Assembly: GCA_000231825.2 (NCBI GenBank)
Contig: JH720372.1
Span: 328,176-342,604, forward strand
Source: Tetrahymena elliotti 4EA
Taxonomy: Eukaryota; Ciliophora; Oligohymenophorea; Hymenostomatida; Tetrahymenidae
DNA length: 14,429 bases
Direction of reading: 5' to 3'
The position numbers and the translations under genes are program-made. Below, piece by piece: positions 1-10,000 of this stretch. How positions within the stretch are numbered: position 1 is the stretch's first letter; every line of letters begins with the position of its first letter. The notes beneath the pieces were generated by a model. The model was not told where the DNA came from, did not search any database, and was given only the letters and a program-made list of their open reading frames with translations.

Positions 1-192
1 AACAAAGATGAGAAAAAAAGAAGAGATGGTATAGTAGCTATTAAATCACATAAAATGTATAATTATATGCATCATAGTGATGATCATTTTATGCCCCTTT
101 TAGTTGCTATGGGAACTTCATAATACCCAGGAGAGTTAATTTGTCTAGAATAGTAATTAACTTTTATGTGCTCCTGCTATTCATTTTAATGA
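1..192 (+). CDS. C-terminal end of a DODA/LigB-like extradiol dioxygenase (5' truncated by window)
   Basis: The frame is open from base 1 and ends at TGA 190-192, giving 63 visible residues; the N-terminus lies outside the window. Three TAA/TAG codons (121, 151, 154) and a penultimate TAA (187) are read as Gln. Residues 29-39 read DHFMPLLVAMG, and the end reads LTFMCSCYSF. These resemble the 'HF-PL-VA-G' block and the aromatic C-terminal strand of class III ring-opening dioxygenases related to plant DOPA dioxygenase and bacterial YgiD. Those enzymes cleave catechol-type rings with a metal ion. The HHSDDH stretch just before the block sits where that family has a conserved His. The assignment rests on about 40 residues recalled from the family, with no alignment run, and the metal ligands cannot be judged. 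It is followed by about 1.3 kb without a gene. Confidence 0.6.
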
Positions 193-193
193 A

Positions 194-203
194 AATAAAT
201 AAA
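194..203 (+). promoter_or_regulatory. possible polyadenylation signal of the first gene
   Basis: Two overlapping AATAAA hexamers (194-199 and 198-203) lie immediately after the TGA of the first gene. The position suits a 3'-end signal, but such hexamers are common by chance in DNA this rich in A and T. Confidence 0.25.
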
Positions 204-221
204 CCTCAATTTATTTATATG

Positions 222-237
222 GATAGATAGATAGATA
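222..237 (+). repeat. short GATA microsatellite
   Basis: Four perfect tandem copies of GATA lie 30 bases past the first gene's stop codon. It is a short simple repeat with no evident function. Confidence 0.8.
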
Positions 238-330
238 AATTTAATCATAATATTTTGTTTTAAAGAATAATTACAAAAATTAACAAATATTGCATTTATT
301 GTTATAATTATATCAAGCAAGTGTTAAATG

Positions 331-455
331 TTGTAGAATCATATTATCATTTTATATAATTTTAAAAATAATTTCTTTATTACATTAAAGTTATCTTTTA
401 CTTTACTTTTTAAGAATTTATCAATCTTCATTCAATATCTTAAACATGAAATAAC
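331..455 (+). repeat. diverged direct repeat, copy 1
   Basis: It opens with TTGTAGAATC, then about 48 bases ending in ACATTAA (388) that match copy 2 with few gaps. A weaker match continues through TTTTTAAGAATT and TTAAACATGAAATAA to about 455. Identity is strong only over the first ten bases and moderate afterwards. High A+T content inflates the rest. Confidence 0.4.
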
Positions 456-595
456 CTAAATCGAATTAATTTGAATGAAAAGAAAGCAAACCAACCTCAC
501 CCTTTTTTAGAGAGAGAAAAATTTTAATTCTTTAAATTCTTTTTACAAAGAAAAATAATAAATATTACTTTAATCATTGATATTAATATTTCATA

Positions 596-718
596 TTGTA
601 GAATCGCATAATCGCTTTATGTGTTTAAATATATTATCTTTTTTCACATTAATTAATATTTTCTATGAGTTTTTAAAAAATTATATCAATGATTAGAATA
701 ACTTTAAACAAAATAAGT
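596..718 (+). repeat. diverged direct repeat, copy 2
   Basis: This copy begins TTGTAGAATC like copy 1, carries the slightly G+C-richer GCATAATCGC, and reaches CACATTAA at 652. A weaker match continues to about 718. A separate inverted pair brackets its first part: 564-582 and 684-702 share TATCAATGATTA and flanking bases in opposite orientation, about 100 bp apart. This could be a relic of a small inverted-repeat element. Confidence 0.4.
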
Positions 719-1534
719 AATTCTGTCTTATAAACATTTCTAAAAAAATTTTAGAGATTAAATTCCTACCCAATTCTTTAATTAATCAATTTATTTAAAT
801 GAGAGGTGATATAAAAAATTTCATAATTAATAATTATCATTATTTTAATTTATTGAAATTCTCAAAAATAATTAATTTTAAATTATTTTAGCTATTTTTA
901 AATTAAATGTTTTAAATATTGTTTGAAATTTCTTTAAAGATTTTTCTAAAACTTTTAGGATGCAAACAAACAAATGTTATATTTACATAAATTCATTATT
1001 TAAATAGCTGAAAATAAATTCAAAAATTTAAATTAAATACTTTACAATAATCAATCTATGATTTTTTAATCAATTTAAACAATATTTAAAGGAGCCATTA
1101 GCTTTAATATATTATTTCATCAAAATTTCTTAAGATATTTAATTTACTGTATTAATCACTTTTAGTCTTTTAAGTCTCTGTCTTAAGAATTAATAAAATG
1201 TAAAAATTATTAAATAAGTACATAAATATTTTATGATGTATGATTGTTCCTAAATATCAATATTATAATACTTGTAATTATGTAATAAACAAATATTATT
1301 AGATTATGGATTACAAAGACTTCTTTATTAATATGAATTTGTTTATTAATCCTACAAAAAAGATAAGAAATGGTTTTAAAAAAAATTATGATTTGTTTTA
1401 ATTAGATTCAAAGAATTGGATATGATATTAGTAAAGTAATTTAATTCGAAATAGAATAAAATATATATATTATTTCTATAATAGATACAAGTAAAAGTGA
1501 AATTTTAATAATGCTATTAATAATTTTGATTAGT

Positions 1535-1744
1535 TCAACATCCTTCTTTTTTGGTGTCATAAGTACATTGTAAAACGTATCCCTTAACACAGATCCAGCA
1601 GCCACAAGTGTTATGGATCATTGAGCATTTAACAAGATTGCTATTAGCACCATTGAATTTGATTGGATTTAATTTTGTTGGAGCAGCATTAGTGAAAGTA
1701 GCACATAATACTAAAACGAGTAAGAGGTAGATTTGGAATCTCAT
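1535..1744 (-). CDS. small secreted basic six-cysteine protein, function unknown
   Basis: The 69-residue frame starts at ATG 1744-1742 and ends at TGA (1537-1535), the true ciliate stop; it needs no reassigned codon. Residues 1-20 form a clear secretory signal peptide: MRF, then the hydrophobic run IYLLLVLVLC, then a likely cleavage after TNA. The mature part of about 49 residues has six Cys spaced C-x6-C-x-C-x2-C-x7-C-x8-C, enough for three disulfides. It has about six Lys against one Asp and one Glu, so it is basic. The start is supported by the purine-rich, A-rich leader just upstream (1745-1760 on this strand) and by the signal peptide that follows directly. I do not recognise the family. 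A small exported disulfide-rich peptide could be a signal, coat or defence protein, but nothing in the sequence decides this. It stands alone on its strand. Confidence 0.8.
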   Translation of the reverse strand: MRFQIYLLLVLVLCATFTNAAPTKLNPIKFNGANSNLVKCSMIHNTCGCWICVKGYVLQCTYDTKKEGC

Positions 1745-1922
1745 TTTTTTTTCTTTTTTTGGGATTTGTTTTTTTCTTAATAATATTTAATTATATTTAT
1801 TTTTAGGAATAAAAAGATTTTTAATTTAAAGCAGAATTTTATAAACAAGTTATCAAGAATGAAAACCGTATATATTGTATATGATTTATTATATCATTAA
1901 TTTATAATTACAAAATTTTATA

Positions 1923-1938
1923 AATAGGCTAGCCTATT
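1923..1938. repeat. perfect 16-bp palindrome
   Basis: AATAGGCTAGCCTATT is its own reverse complement over all 16 bases. The G+C-rich centre (GGCTAGCC) stands out in very A+T-rich surroundings. It lies near the 3' end of the doubtful minus-strand gene and about 180 bp upstream of the small secreted gene. It could be a dimeric protein-binding site or a chance palindrome inside coding sequence. Confidence 0.7.
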
Positions 1939-1943
1939 CTTTA

Positions 1944-1961
1944 AACTCAAAATATTGAGTT
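1944..1961. repeat. perfect 7-bp stem, 4-nt loop hairpin
   Basis: AACTCAA (1944-1950) pairs perfectly with TTGAGTT (1955-1961) across AATA. It begins six bases after the 16-bp palindrome, so the two form a compact block of dyad symmetry. Confidence 0.6.
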
Positions 1962-2670
1962 ATAAATAACATAGCATTCAATACAGAAATAGCTGTGTCA
2001 AATTAATACATACCTATATCCATATCACAAGCCTTCCATTTCAATTCATTTTTTAAAAATGGCTGTTTAAATATTGATTTTATCTTGAAATGTTTTGCTT
2101 TATTTGCTTGAATAATCTGCTTTAACTGTTTTGTAGCATTAAATCTAAAATATTAAAAAAATTACCTACTCCGTTTAGATTAAATTGAGTATTTCCTGAT
2201 TTTTGAATTACGCTTTTTAATAATAATAAATGGACAAAGAATTATTTTGATGAGATATTATTAACTTCAATTTATGGCAAACATTCACTCATCGATTACT
2301 TGAATACTATTATTTGATAATTGTTACAATTACACAATATTTTTATTAGCCCAATTATTTTCACATTTTATCTGGGTAGACATTTTAGCAATTTTATCAT
2401 CCAATAAAAAATATTTTGAAAACATAAATTGAAAAGTTAAACATGACTAAATGGTATTAAAATGATTTTCATACTTTAAGCCTAAGAAATTAGCCTGGAC
2501 AATTCAGATATTTTTATATTTTTATGATATTTTCTTCAGAAATTATTAGCTCAGTAGCCTTTTCTAGATTTATTTCTTTTTTTGATTTTTAAATTTAATT
2601 AAAGAAAAAGATATTAGTTACTCCTTAAATTTACAACATGAAAGTGAGCGAATAACAATTTTAAATTTTC

Positions 2671-2810
2671 AATATGAAAGTGAATTACAATTTTAAAAGG
2701 TGTTATCTTTCTTCAATTTACTTCTTACATTATTCTTTGAGTCTTCTATGCTGAAATAAATACTTTAGTAAATTACTTTTAGGAAATAAGATGATAAATA
2801 TAAAATATCT
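2671..2810 (+). repeat. tandem duplicated 140-bp unit, copy A
   Basis: The unit runs from AATATGAAAGTGAATTA to TATAAAATATCT. It shares with copy B, in the same order, ATGAAAGTGAATTA, TTTACT.CT.ACAT.ATTC, TTGAG.CTT.TATGCT, TTA.TTTTAGGAA and ATGAT.AATATAAAATATCT. A shorter partial copy of its first 30 bases (ACATGAAAGTGAGCG onward, 2635-2665) lies just before it. Confidence 0.8.
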
Positions 2811-2819
2811 TAAGCACAA

Positions 2820-2959
2820 AACATGAAAGTGAATTATTATTATTAGTATTTTTTCTTAATTTACTCCTAACATCATTCATTCATTGAGCCTTTTATGCTT
2901 GAACAATAAAATTTGTAGATTATTTTTAGGAATATTATGATGATTAATATAAAATATCT
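2820..2959 (+). repeat. tandem duplicated 140-bp unit, copy B
   Basis: This is the second copy, offset by 149 bp from copy A and of equal length, with small substitutions and indels. On the minus strand both copies can be read as related peptides containing DILY and VRSKL, but copy B then meets a TGA. If the unit was once coding it is now broken. Otherwise it is a non-coding duplication. Confidence 0.8.
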
Positions 2960-3609
2960 AATTCAACCACATTACTATCATTTCTTTTAATCTAATAAAA
3001 ATTAAATACATAACCTTAACTTAATAATAAATGTACAACCTTTAAAATTTTACAAAAAGATTTAACAAAAGATACTTCACACAAAGTTGACAGTGAATTT
3101 AATTCTATTTTCATCTACTAAAATTAAAATATAATTAGCAATAAAAATAAAATTTTTTAAAATTTTTTGGTATTTAAATTTATTTTTAATTTGTTCATTA
3201 AAATGTGTAAAAATAAGAAATTCTTTTATTCACTTTATCTTAATTTTCTATATATAAATCTATCTTAATTTACGTCATTTTAGCAAATTACAGATATTAC
3301 CTAATGAGAATGTTTTTCAGGTTTAATTTGTATAAAAATGATTTTTTGAGAGACTATTTATTAAAAAGCAAGAATTTAATTTATCTATTTCAAAATATCC
3401 ATCAAAATATCTTAACTTTCTTTTTGAAATATTTGCTTAAAACCTCTCTAATCATTATAAAATCTTCACTTTTTTGCTAATTTAATTAAATTCCTCCTAT
3501 GTATTTCTCAGAATTTTTTAATTTAGAAAAAAGATTAGCGAAATTACTTCTTTACACATTGTTATAAAAACACTACCCAACATATAAAATTTGATTGATT
3601 AATTTCTGT

Positions 3610-3648
3610 CCAAAAAAATAATAATTATTTTAAAAAATAATTTTTTGG
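3610..3648. repeat. imperfect inverted repeat with CC...GG ends
   Basis: CCAAAAAAATAAT at the left pairs with ATAATTTTTTGG at the right with a one-base slip, around an A+T-rich centre. It could fold as a hairpin, but its function is not evident. Confidence 0.5.
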
Positions 3649-3762
3649 ATTAAGTTAAAATCTAAATTAATTTAATGAGCTAGCAAAATAGCACACATAT
3701 TCAATTACATTTTTATTTTTAATGTAGACAAATATTTATAAATAAAAATTAAAAAATATTAT

Positions 3763-3898
3763 TAGGAGAGTTGGTTAATGTAAAAAAGATATTAATTTAA
3801 TATTACAAAAATTATCAATATCTTCTCGATTTGAAGGAATATTTTAGCCGGCTAAGTACAAAATTTTATAATTTTTATTTATTTTTTTGTAAGAGAAA
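3763..3898 (+). other. cluster of stem-loops: possible small RNA or 5' control element
   Basis: Several dyads follow one another. AAGATATTAAT (3786-3796) pairs with ATCAATATCTT (3814-3824) at 10 of 11 positions across a 17-nt loop. CTTC (3822-3825) pairs with GAAG a few bases later. TTAGCCGGCTAA (3844-3855) is a perfect palindrome. A run of seven T ends near 3898, as for an RNA polymerase III terminator. The stretch begins with GGAGAGTTGGTTAATG, which loosely recalls a tRNA D-arm, but no acceptor stem, anticodon arm or T-arm can be built. This is an untested candidate, equally readable as the leader or promoter of the giant gene. Confidence 0.2.
3844..3855. repeat. perfect 12-bp G+C-rich palindrome
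   Basis: TTAGCCGGCTAA is fully self-complementary and is one of the few G+C-rich spots in the region. It lies 185 bp upstream of the giant gene's start codon. Its half-site TAGCC recurs, in the other arrangement, in the palindrome at 1923-1938. Confidence 0.7.
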
Positions 3899-4039
3899 GA
3901 AAATTAATAAGAAAAATATTATTACTTAATTTTCAATTAAAGCCAAAGTATATATTAATCTTATTTAAAAGGTATTATTATTAAAAAATTGAAATAATTA
4001 ATTAATTCATTGAAAAATCAGCTTTTTGAAGATATAATA

Positions 4040-7000
4040 ATGTAAGAAAAATCAATTAATAGCTCTATTCATAACATTTTAAAGAATAATTATGAGAAAG
4101 TAGAGAACATGTTTAGCTCTATTTGTTAGACTTATCTTAAAGATACTGTTCTTGCTGAGGTGTTTCCTATAAGCCTTCTCTTAAGCTATTTTAAGAATAC
4201 ATTAAACTAATCTGATGTATCATAGATAAGCATCTTATAGCAAAATGATGAGAACAAAATATTAGTAAAAACCTTAATTGATTTATTCACCTAATGGAAT
4301 ATTTCTTTAGAAGAAGTAAAAGCAATTTCACATGAGAACCAGCTGGTTTAATATGTTTAAAAATTAAAATAGTAATTAAGCATATCAGAATAGTTTATCT
4401 TACCTGCTGGTTTTAGCTCTATTAGAATTAAAGAAAATAGTGTTTCATATGTAAGTATGCTTGAAGATGAATACTAGGGTTTTTATCCATCTTGTATTAT
4501 CATAGAAAATGATAAAGATATCTAATGTAAAAACATAAGAGTCTTAGATCCTATTGCTCCTTATTAATCAAGTTATAGCACCTTAAATATAGATAAAATA
4601 AATTTAGGAATAAATATTGACAATGTCAATTTAGAAAGTTTATCAAATGTTTTTTTGTAGCAACTTCTATCTCTAAGAGTATTTAGTTCTAATTAACCAT
4701 ATACTTTTGATGAATTTTATGAAGTAGTTTTATCTTAACTCAAAGGAAATAGCTATTTGAAGTAAAATGAAAGTGACTTCTTGAAGCTGGATGAAAGAAG
4801 GTTCTAAAATTTGTCATATTCTTTAGCAAAAAAAGTTCTTTATTACTTAATAAAATAGAAGCTGGAAGACAAATAAGCATAAAAATTATACAATGAAATA
4901 ATTTTGGAATTCGAATTCACAATTTTAATCAACTTGTTTTCAATTTATTGTGATAAAGTTAGCTAAAATAATTTGAATTATGACTCATATTATAATCAAT
5001 AATATAAAAACTAATAAAATTATAATCAATAACCATCAAAGATTGTAGTAGAGAATATAATGATAAGCTTATGTGAAAGAATATCTCAAGAGGCCACCCT
5101 CTTGGTAGATGGGATAGATAAAAGTCTATTAAATGAAAAAATACTACAAATACAGTTAGAAATAAGCAAAATGTAAGAATCTAGATTCTAGATTTAGCAA
5201 ATTTTAAGCATTAAATTTAATCATGAAAATTTTAGTCAGTATTTATCTAAAGATTTGAAAGACTTGAAAATATATAAAAATATGTTAAATAACTACTACT
5301 ATGACAGTTATGGAAACAGCACATAAGCTATGCAAATCAAGTAAATAACTAACCACTTTATCAATTTTAAATAGGATGTCTAATGTATTTTTAAGTAGCT
5401 TAACTTGACAATTGATAATTTAATTCGTCAATCTAATTCTATAAAGAAAACAATTTAAATTTCTAATTTAATTGAGGATTTTGTATTTCATTTTTCTCAT
5501 TTCAATTTCAAAGGTTGGTGTGATAATGTGGAGAAGAAGGAAGCTTTATATGAGATAATTTTAAAGGCTGCTTCTGTTTATTATTATTATTAAGCTATCA
5601 AATACTAAAGGCTTTTTCCTAACAAAGATTCAGAGTACAATCCTAACTATTTTACTTAATTTGTTTTGGTTATGTTTAGCTTGTATGCAATATTTTAAGA
5701 GTTGATTAAGGAGGATGAAAAAATTAATTTAGAATCTAATAGCTTTACAGGATCTACCCAATTTAACTAGAATGCTTCTTTAAAAAATGTATTACCTGAT
5801 TTAAGTATACCAGACTAAAAATGGCTCAATTTACTTCATAAAGTTTAAAACTACTTCCATACTGAAAGTCTAAATAAAACTCCAATCTTGAATTAATATT
5901 ATAATAAATTTAGTGGTTTTGAAAGCTAAGAAACAAATTTTTACATAGAATTAATAAAAAAGCAAGGTGAATTGGCTTCTAAGCAATTGGAAGAGTTACT
6001 AAATGATATAGATCATGGAGAGTAGCATAAACTATTCAAAATAATATATACTTCTTCATATTTACCCAATTCATTTTAATCATACAGAGATATTTCTTAT
6101 TTAGCAAGAATTTCTTTGCTTAATTTTGAGCAAAATCCTTAAATAAATTATTCTTCAAATAATTTGTTGAGTTATAATAAGAATGAAATATAATTAGGGT
6201 ATTAAAAATTTAATAAATCAAGTAATTACAATCAAAATAGTTTTACAAATTTTTCCCTTCCTTCATTGTGTAAAAAATACTAATAAATTTTGCATCCAAA
6301 AGATTACAATCTTTAATACATTACTGAAAACTAGGTCATTGGTAAACAAAATGAAAAACCTGAAGAATATAACAGGAAAAAGTTTTATTCATAATATTTT
6401 ATTCAGTTAAATGAAAATCTAAAGTATATCTACTTATACACTGCAATTTAAGATTAATAACTTCTATTAGATTAAATTCATGAGTGCATTTTACTTAAGT
6501 AAATTATTCATAAAGAAAGAAATGCTTGCTCAAATTCATTGTAACTTGATAGTCTGAAAGATGAAACATTATCTCTTAAATTGATCTCTTAACTTTGTAA
6601 AATAAGTCATGATTTGAATGAAAAGTAATCACAGTGTAAACTACTGTTTTATTTGATAGAAGTTCTTGTTTTCTTAAATCATTTTGTATCTCAGAAAGCT
6701 AAACAAATAATCAAAGAATTTTTTGTATCTGTGAGAACATAGATTATTTCAAGAAATGAAAATAAAAAAAAAGATGATTTTGAATTCTTAGGTGTTCAAG
6801 GTGCTATTTGTATACTTACTTATAAAATTGAAAATCATTTGAGTGAATAGGATTTTACTAACATTTTAGATTTCAGAATATAAATTGAAAACTCTTTTAG
6901 AATGAATTAACCTTTGCCCTCTACAATTTATTATACAATTATGCAATTCATACTTTCATTGAAATAATTCTTTCAGGAAATTCATCAAGATTAATTAAAA

Positions 7001-10000
7001 ATACTCAAAAAGTATGTTTCCAAGAATTAAAACAATTAAATATGGGAATTTAGTGAGAAGCATTTGAGTTATAAGCAAAAAACATATTCTTATAATCCGA
7101 TATAAGGCAGAATTTTAAATGATGGATATCCGATTTCAGGTTTGCCTAATTTTATCTTAAGTTCTCCATATTTTTAACAATTTTATCAAGGACTTTCAAT
7201 CTTATTTGATTATAAGACAACCTAGTTTTTAGGATAAAAACTATCTTCTTACAAAAGCATTAACTTTAAATAAGGAAAAATCAAAATTATTTTGTTGAGG
7301 TCTAATGATTTTGTAATATAAGAAAAACTTAAAGGTTAATAATAATATGAAACTTTAATAAAATAAGAATAAATGTAATCTCTGCCCATCTATATCTAAA
7401 AAAAATTTAGTTTTTCTAAAGAAGAAAATAATATGCATGATTATTGGTATTCGAATAATAAAATTTTAGTTAAGAATAGATAAAGGGAGATTTAACATGT
7501 TATAGATCTAGTGTCAAATGAAATCTTTTCTGAAAAAGAGAAACTTTACCTCATTCCATTCACTAATAAATTTGTTTAAGGAGCAAATTTGTTTAATTTA
7601 TTTGAAAGGTTTGAGTCAACTTCATTTATTTATTCAACTAAAGCTTAATCAAAAGAAATTGACCCAAAATAAATTATTTTATATAGATTTGGGATTAGCT
7701 TTTTGTATAAAAATGGAAATTTAATGTCAAATGAATACAAAGATTATCAAATATCTTAAAGCCAAACTCTTGAAACACTATTAGGGTTTAAAAATTACTT
7801 AGTATTAGAAAAAAATCAAAACTTCATGAGGTACAAAGAAAGTTTTAAGAAAGTGTTAATACCTCATCATCCTATCAAAAATATTGTAGATTTTAATATT
7901 GAGACTGATTAAAAAATAATAGAATAACCTCCTTGTTTTATGTATGATGTAAATGAAGAGTTGGGAGTACTTAATTGCTAAACAGTATCTGGCAACATAT
8001 ACCTAGCCCTTTTATATTACAAATAAGGCGATTTAAGCTGTGATAAATTAACAAAAATGAATAGCTATGAAAATTGCTTTTAAATTTTATCAAAGGCTTG
8101 GTAAAATCAAGAATATAGTGATTTAGAATTCAACTTACTTCTTTAATTTTTTGACTCAAATTTAAGCTAACAAGATAACTTGCTTGAAAAATGTATTTCA
8201 TAATAAACGAATTTGAAGAAAATATTTTCTTTAGAAAAGCATGGTATTTATACAAAAAATATAAATCAATATACAATCTATTTAAAAGTAATGATGCTTT
8301 TAATAGATAGCTATCAAATAGATTTCATGTTGAAGGCTAATTAATCAAAAAAGTAGATTTTCAATTTCTTATTTGAAAATTTTTTTAATTATTAATTCAC
8401 TTTTTACTTGATTTATAAAAATAAAATTTATTCAAGGTGTTTATTTTCTGAAACGGATGAATTGAAACTTATCGAAAACTTTTAATCATATTTTACAAAA
8501 TAAAAATTATCTCAAATTGTTTAAAATTATTAGAATTTCCTTAAAAACACAAATGAAATTAAGATAAAGACTTATAAAGGTTTAGATTTTTAAACAAACA
8601 TCATTTAATTTTATGATTTATAAAACTAGTTTCTGAATATTCAAATGACTAATTTTTAGGAATCTTTATACAATAGCTTTAGTGTAGGAAATACAAGTAT
8701 TAATAATTTCATAAATAAATGGAAAGATTGTGAATTTTCTATAGGTCTATTTTATAAATTATATCAAAACATAATTTAGTCTTAAAATTATGATAAAGAA
8801 TAGTATTTATTCATGCTTTAGTTTTGTTTTTTAAAGAATAAAAAAAATATACCAGAATTTAATTTGTTTATTAAGATTTTACTGTCTGCTATGTAATATC
8901 CAATGAAATATAAGTAAATAGAGATACCATCTCACTTTTAAGGATATACTAGTTATTAGTTGGGGTTTTAGCACTAAAAATTCTATCTTAATGATATACC
9001 ACCTATAAGATTGTACAGATGTAAGAACTTTTAAGTGAATAGGATAAAAAATAGTGTATTTAATTTCATACAAAATAATTATTTAAATTATAGTAATTAG
9101 ATAAAGGTAACTAGTAGCTACCTTAATGATAATAACACTTAAGTTTAATTAGAGAATGCTATAAAAAAAATATATTAAAATGAATCAGCAGATGCTATTT
9201 CATATGGTTTATATTATGACATCATTAATAAACTAATCTAAAACAGAAAGAATTATGAAATAAGTTAGTTTTTCTTTTAATTGAGTGATTGCTTTGATAA
9301 CATAAGATTTGTACCAGAAATTATAACTCGGTTAAAATACTTTTAATTTGAATAATAAAAACTAAATAAGGAAATCATTAAGAGAGAAATTAATGGCTTT
9401 GAAGTATATAATTTACAAGAGAATAATTTAGAAAATAAATGGATTTAGAATTTTATCAACTATGAAGAGATATTCAAAAAATTAAATGATTTTGTAGAAA
9501 TAAATAACTAACCATTGCAAGAAATCGAATTTATATTTGACTAGTTAGATCTTTCAAATCAATCTTAAATTATTTTGTTAAGTGGCTATGGTTAAAAATT
9601 TATTGAAGATTTAAAGTAAAGTTATGAGATATATTCTCAAAAATCTCATGAATGCAATAGTTTAAAAGAAGGTATAAAAATTGATGATTTGAAAGAGTAT
9701 TTAATTCAGAAATAAGAGGAACTTAAAGAATAGTGCAGATTATTGTATCAGTCAATTTTAGATAATATTATTTAATTAAATGATTAGGATGAATCTAAAG
9801 ATAATTTATTGTTATTAAGAATTTGCAGGAAGTAAATCATACCTAACATTTCTGAAATACTATCTATTGTAAAAAACAATAAATCATTATTCGAGATTAA
9901 TCCATAGCTTTCTCTAAATCAAGCAGAGGATATTTAATCAAAAATTTTATCTTACTTGGAACTAAATACTTTAATGTAAAAGATTAAGAGGGTTTTGTAA

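Larger units (their letters stand above)
193..1534. other. A+T-rich intergenic region
   Basis: I see no convincing gene here. Base composition is clearly richer in A and T than in the large gene. The only open frames are low-complexity Phe/Leu/Lys/Asn translations, which arise easily when TGA is the sole stop codon. The region holds the GATA microsatellite, a diverged direct repeat (331-455 and 596-718) and an A+T-rich near-palindrome around 1452-1480. It separates the end of the first gene from the end of the minus-strand small gene, so the two genes converge on it. Confidence 0.7.
1853..2639 (-). pseudogene. doubtful minus-strand gene or gene remnant with possible tiny introns
   Basis: Several overlapping minus-strand frames here look more like protein than the flanks do. 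One frame starts at ATG 2639-2637 and runs to 2475. A 28-base GTATGA...TTTAG block (2474-2447) removes an in-frame TGA, and the frame resumes at 2446. That stretch includes a good start context, AAAATGTCTACC (ATG at 2383-2381), and stops at a TGA near 2287. A second frame begins at ATG 2292-2290. A 25-base block, 2169-2145 (GTAGGTAAT...TTTTAG), has intron-like ends. Downstream frames end either near 2045 or at TGA 1855-1853. Different splice choices, including one removing 2299-2265, give different but open products. I therefore cannot tell a real gene with very short introns from a frameshifted remnant. No family was recognised. With only TGA as stop, chance open frames are common, which argues for caution. 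Confidence 0.3.
2960..4039. other. gene-poor region upstream of the giant gene
   Basis: No supported gene. It contains an inverted repeat at 3610-3648, a cluster of small dyads at 3763-3898 and long A+T-rich stretches. The last few hundred bases must hold the promoter and 5' leader of the giant gene, but I can point to no specific element. A short upstream frame (ATG 3778, TGA 3832-3834) could lie in the leader if transcription starts that far upstream. Confidence 0.6.

Noticed and set aside
799..1011. Plus-strand frame of 70 residues beginning MRGDIKNF
   Set aside because: It is low-complexity and very A+T rich, with no codon-use or motif support.
1853..2446. Assignment of the minus-strand pieces to a PIKK FAT domain or a condensin kleisin
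   Set aside because: Only vague residue patterns matched and the reading frame itself is uncertain, so a family name would be a guess.
3304..3594. Plus-strand frame of 96 residues with ATG and TGA, only three reassigned Gln codons
   Set aside because: Its composition (Phe, Leu, Tyr, Lys, Asn) is what random A+T-rich DNA gives when TGA is the only stop. No domain was recognised. A transcript would revive it.
3764..3840. tRNA-like start GAGAGTTGGTTAATG
   Set aside because: No acceptor stem, anticodon arm or GGTTCGA-type T-arm could be paired.
7518..7724. Plus-strand open frame of 68 codons inside the giant gene
   Set aside because: It overlaps the giant gene in another frame. The giant frame is continuous there, and the alternative reading is low-complexity Lys/Leu-rich sequence.
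8879..9073. Minus-strand open frame of 64 codons
   Set aside because: It is antisense to the giant gene, with no signal of independent coding.
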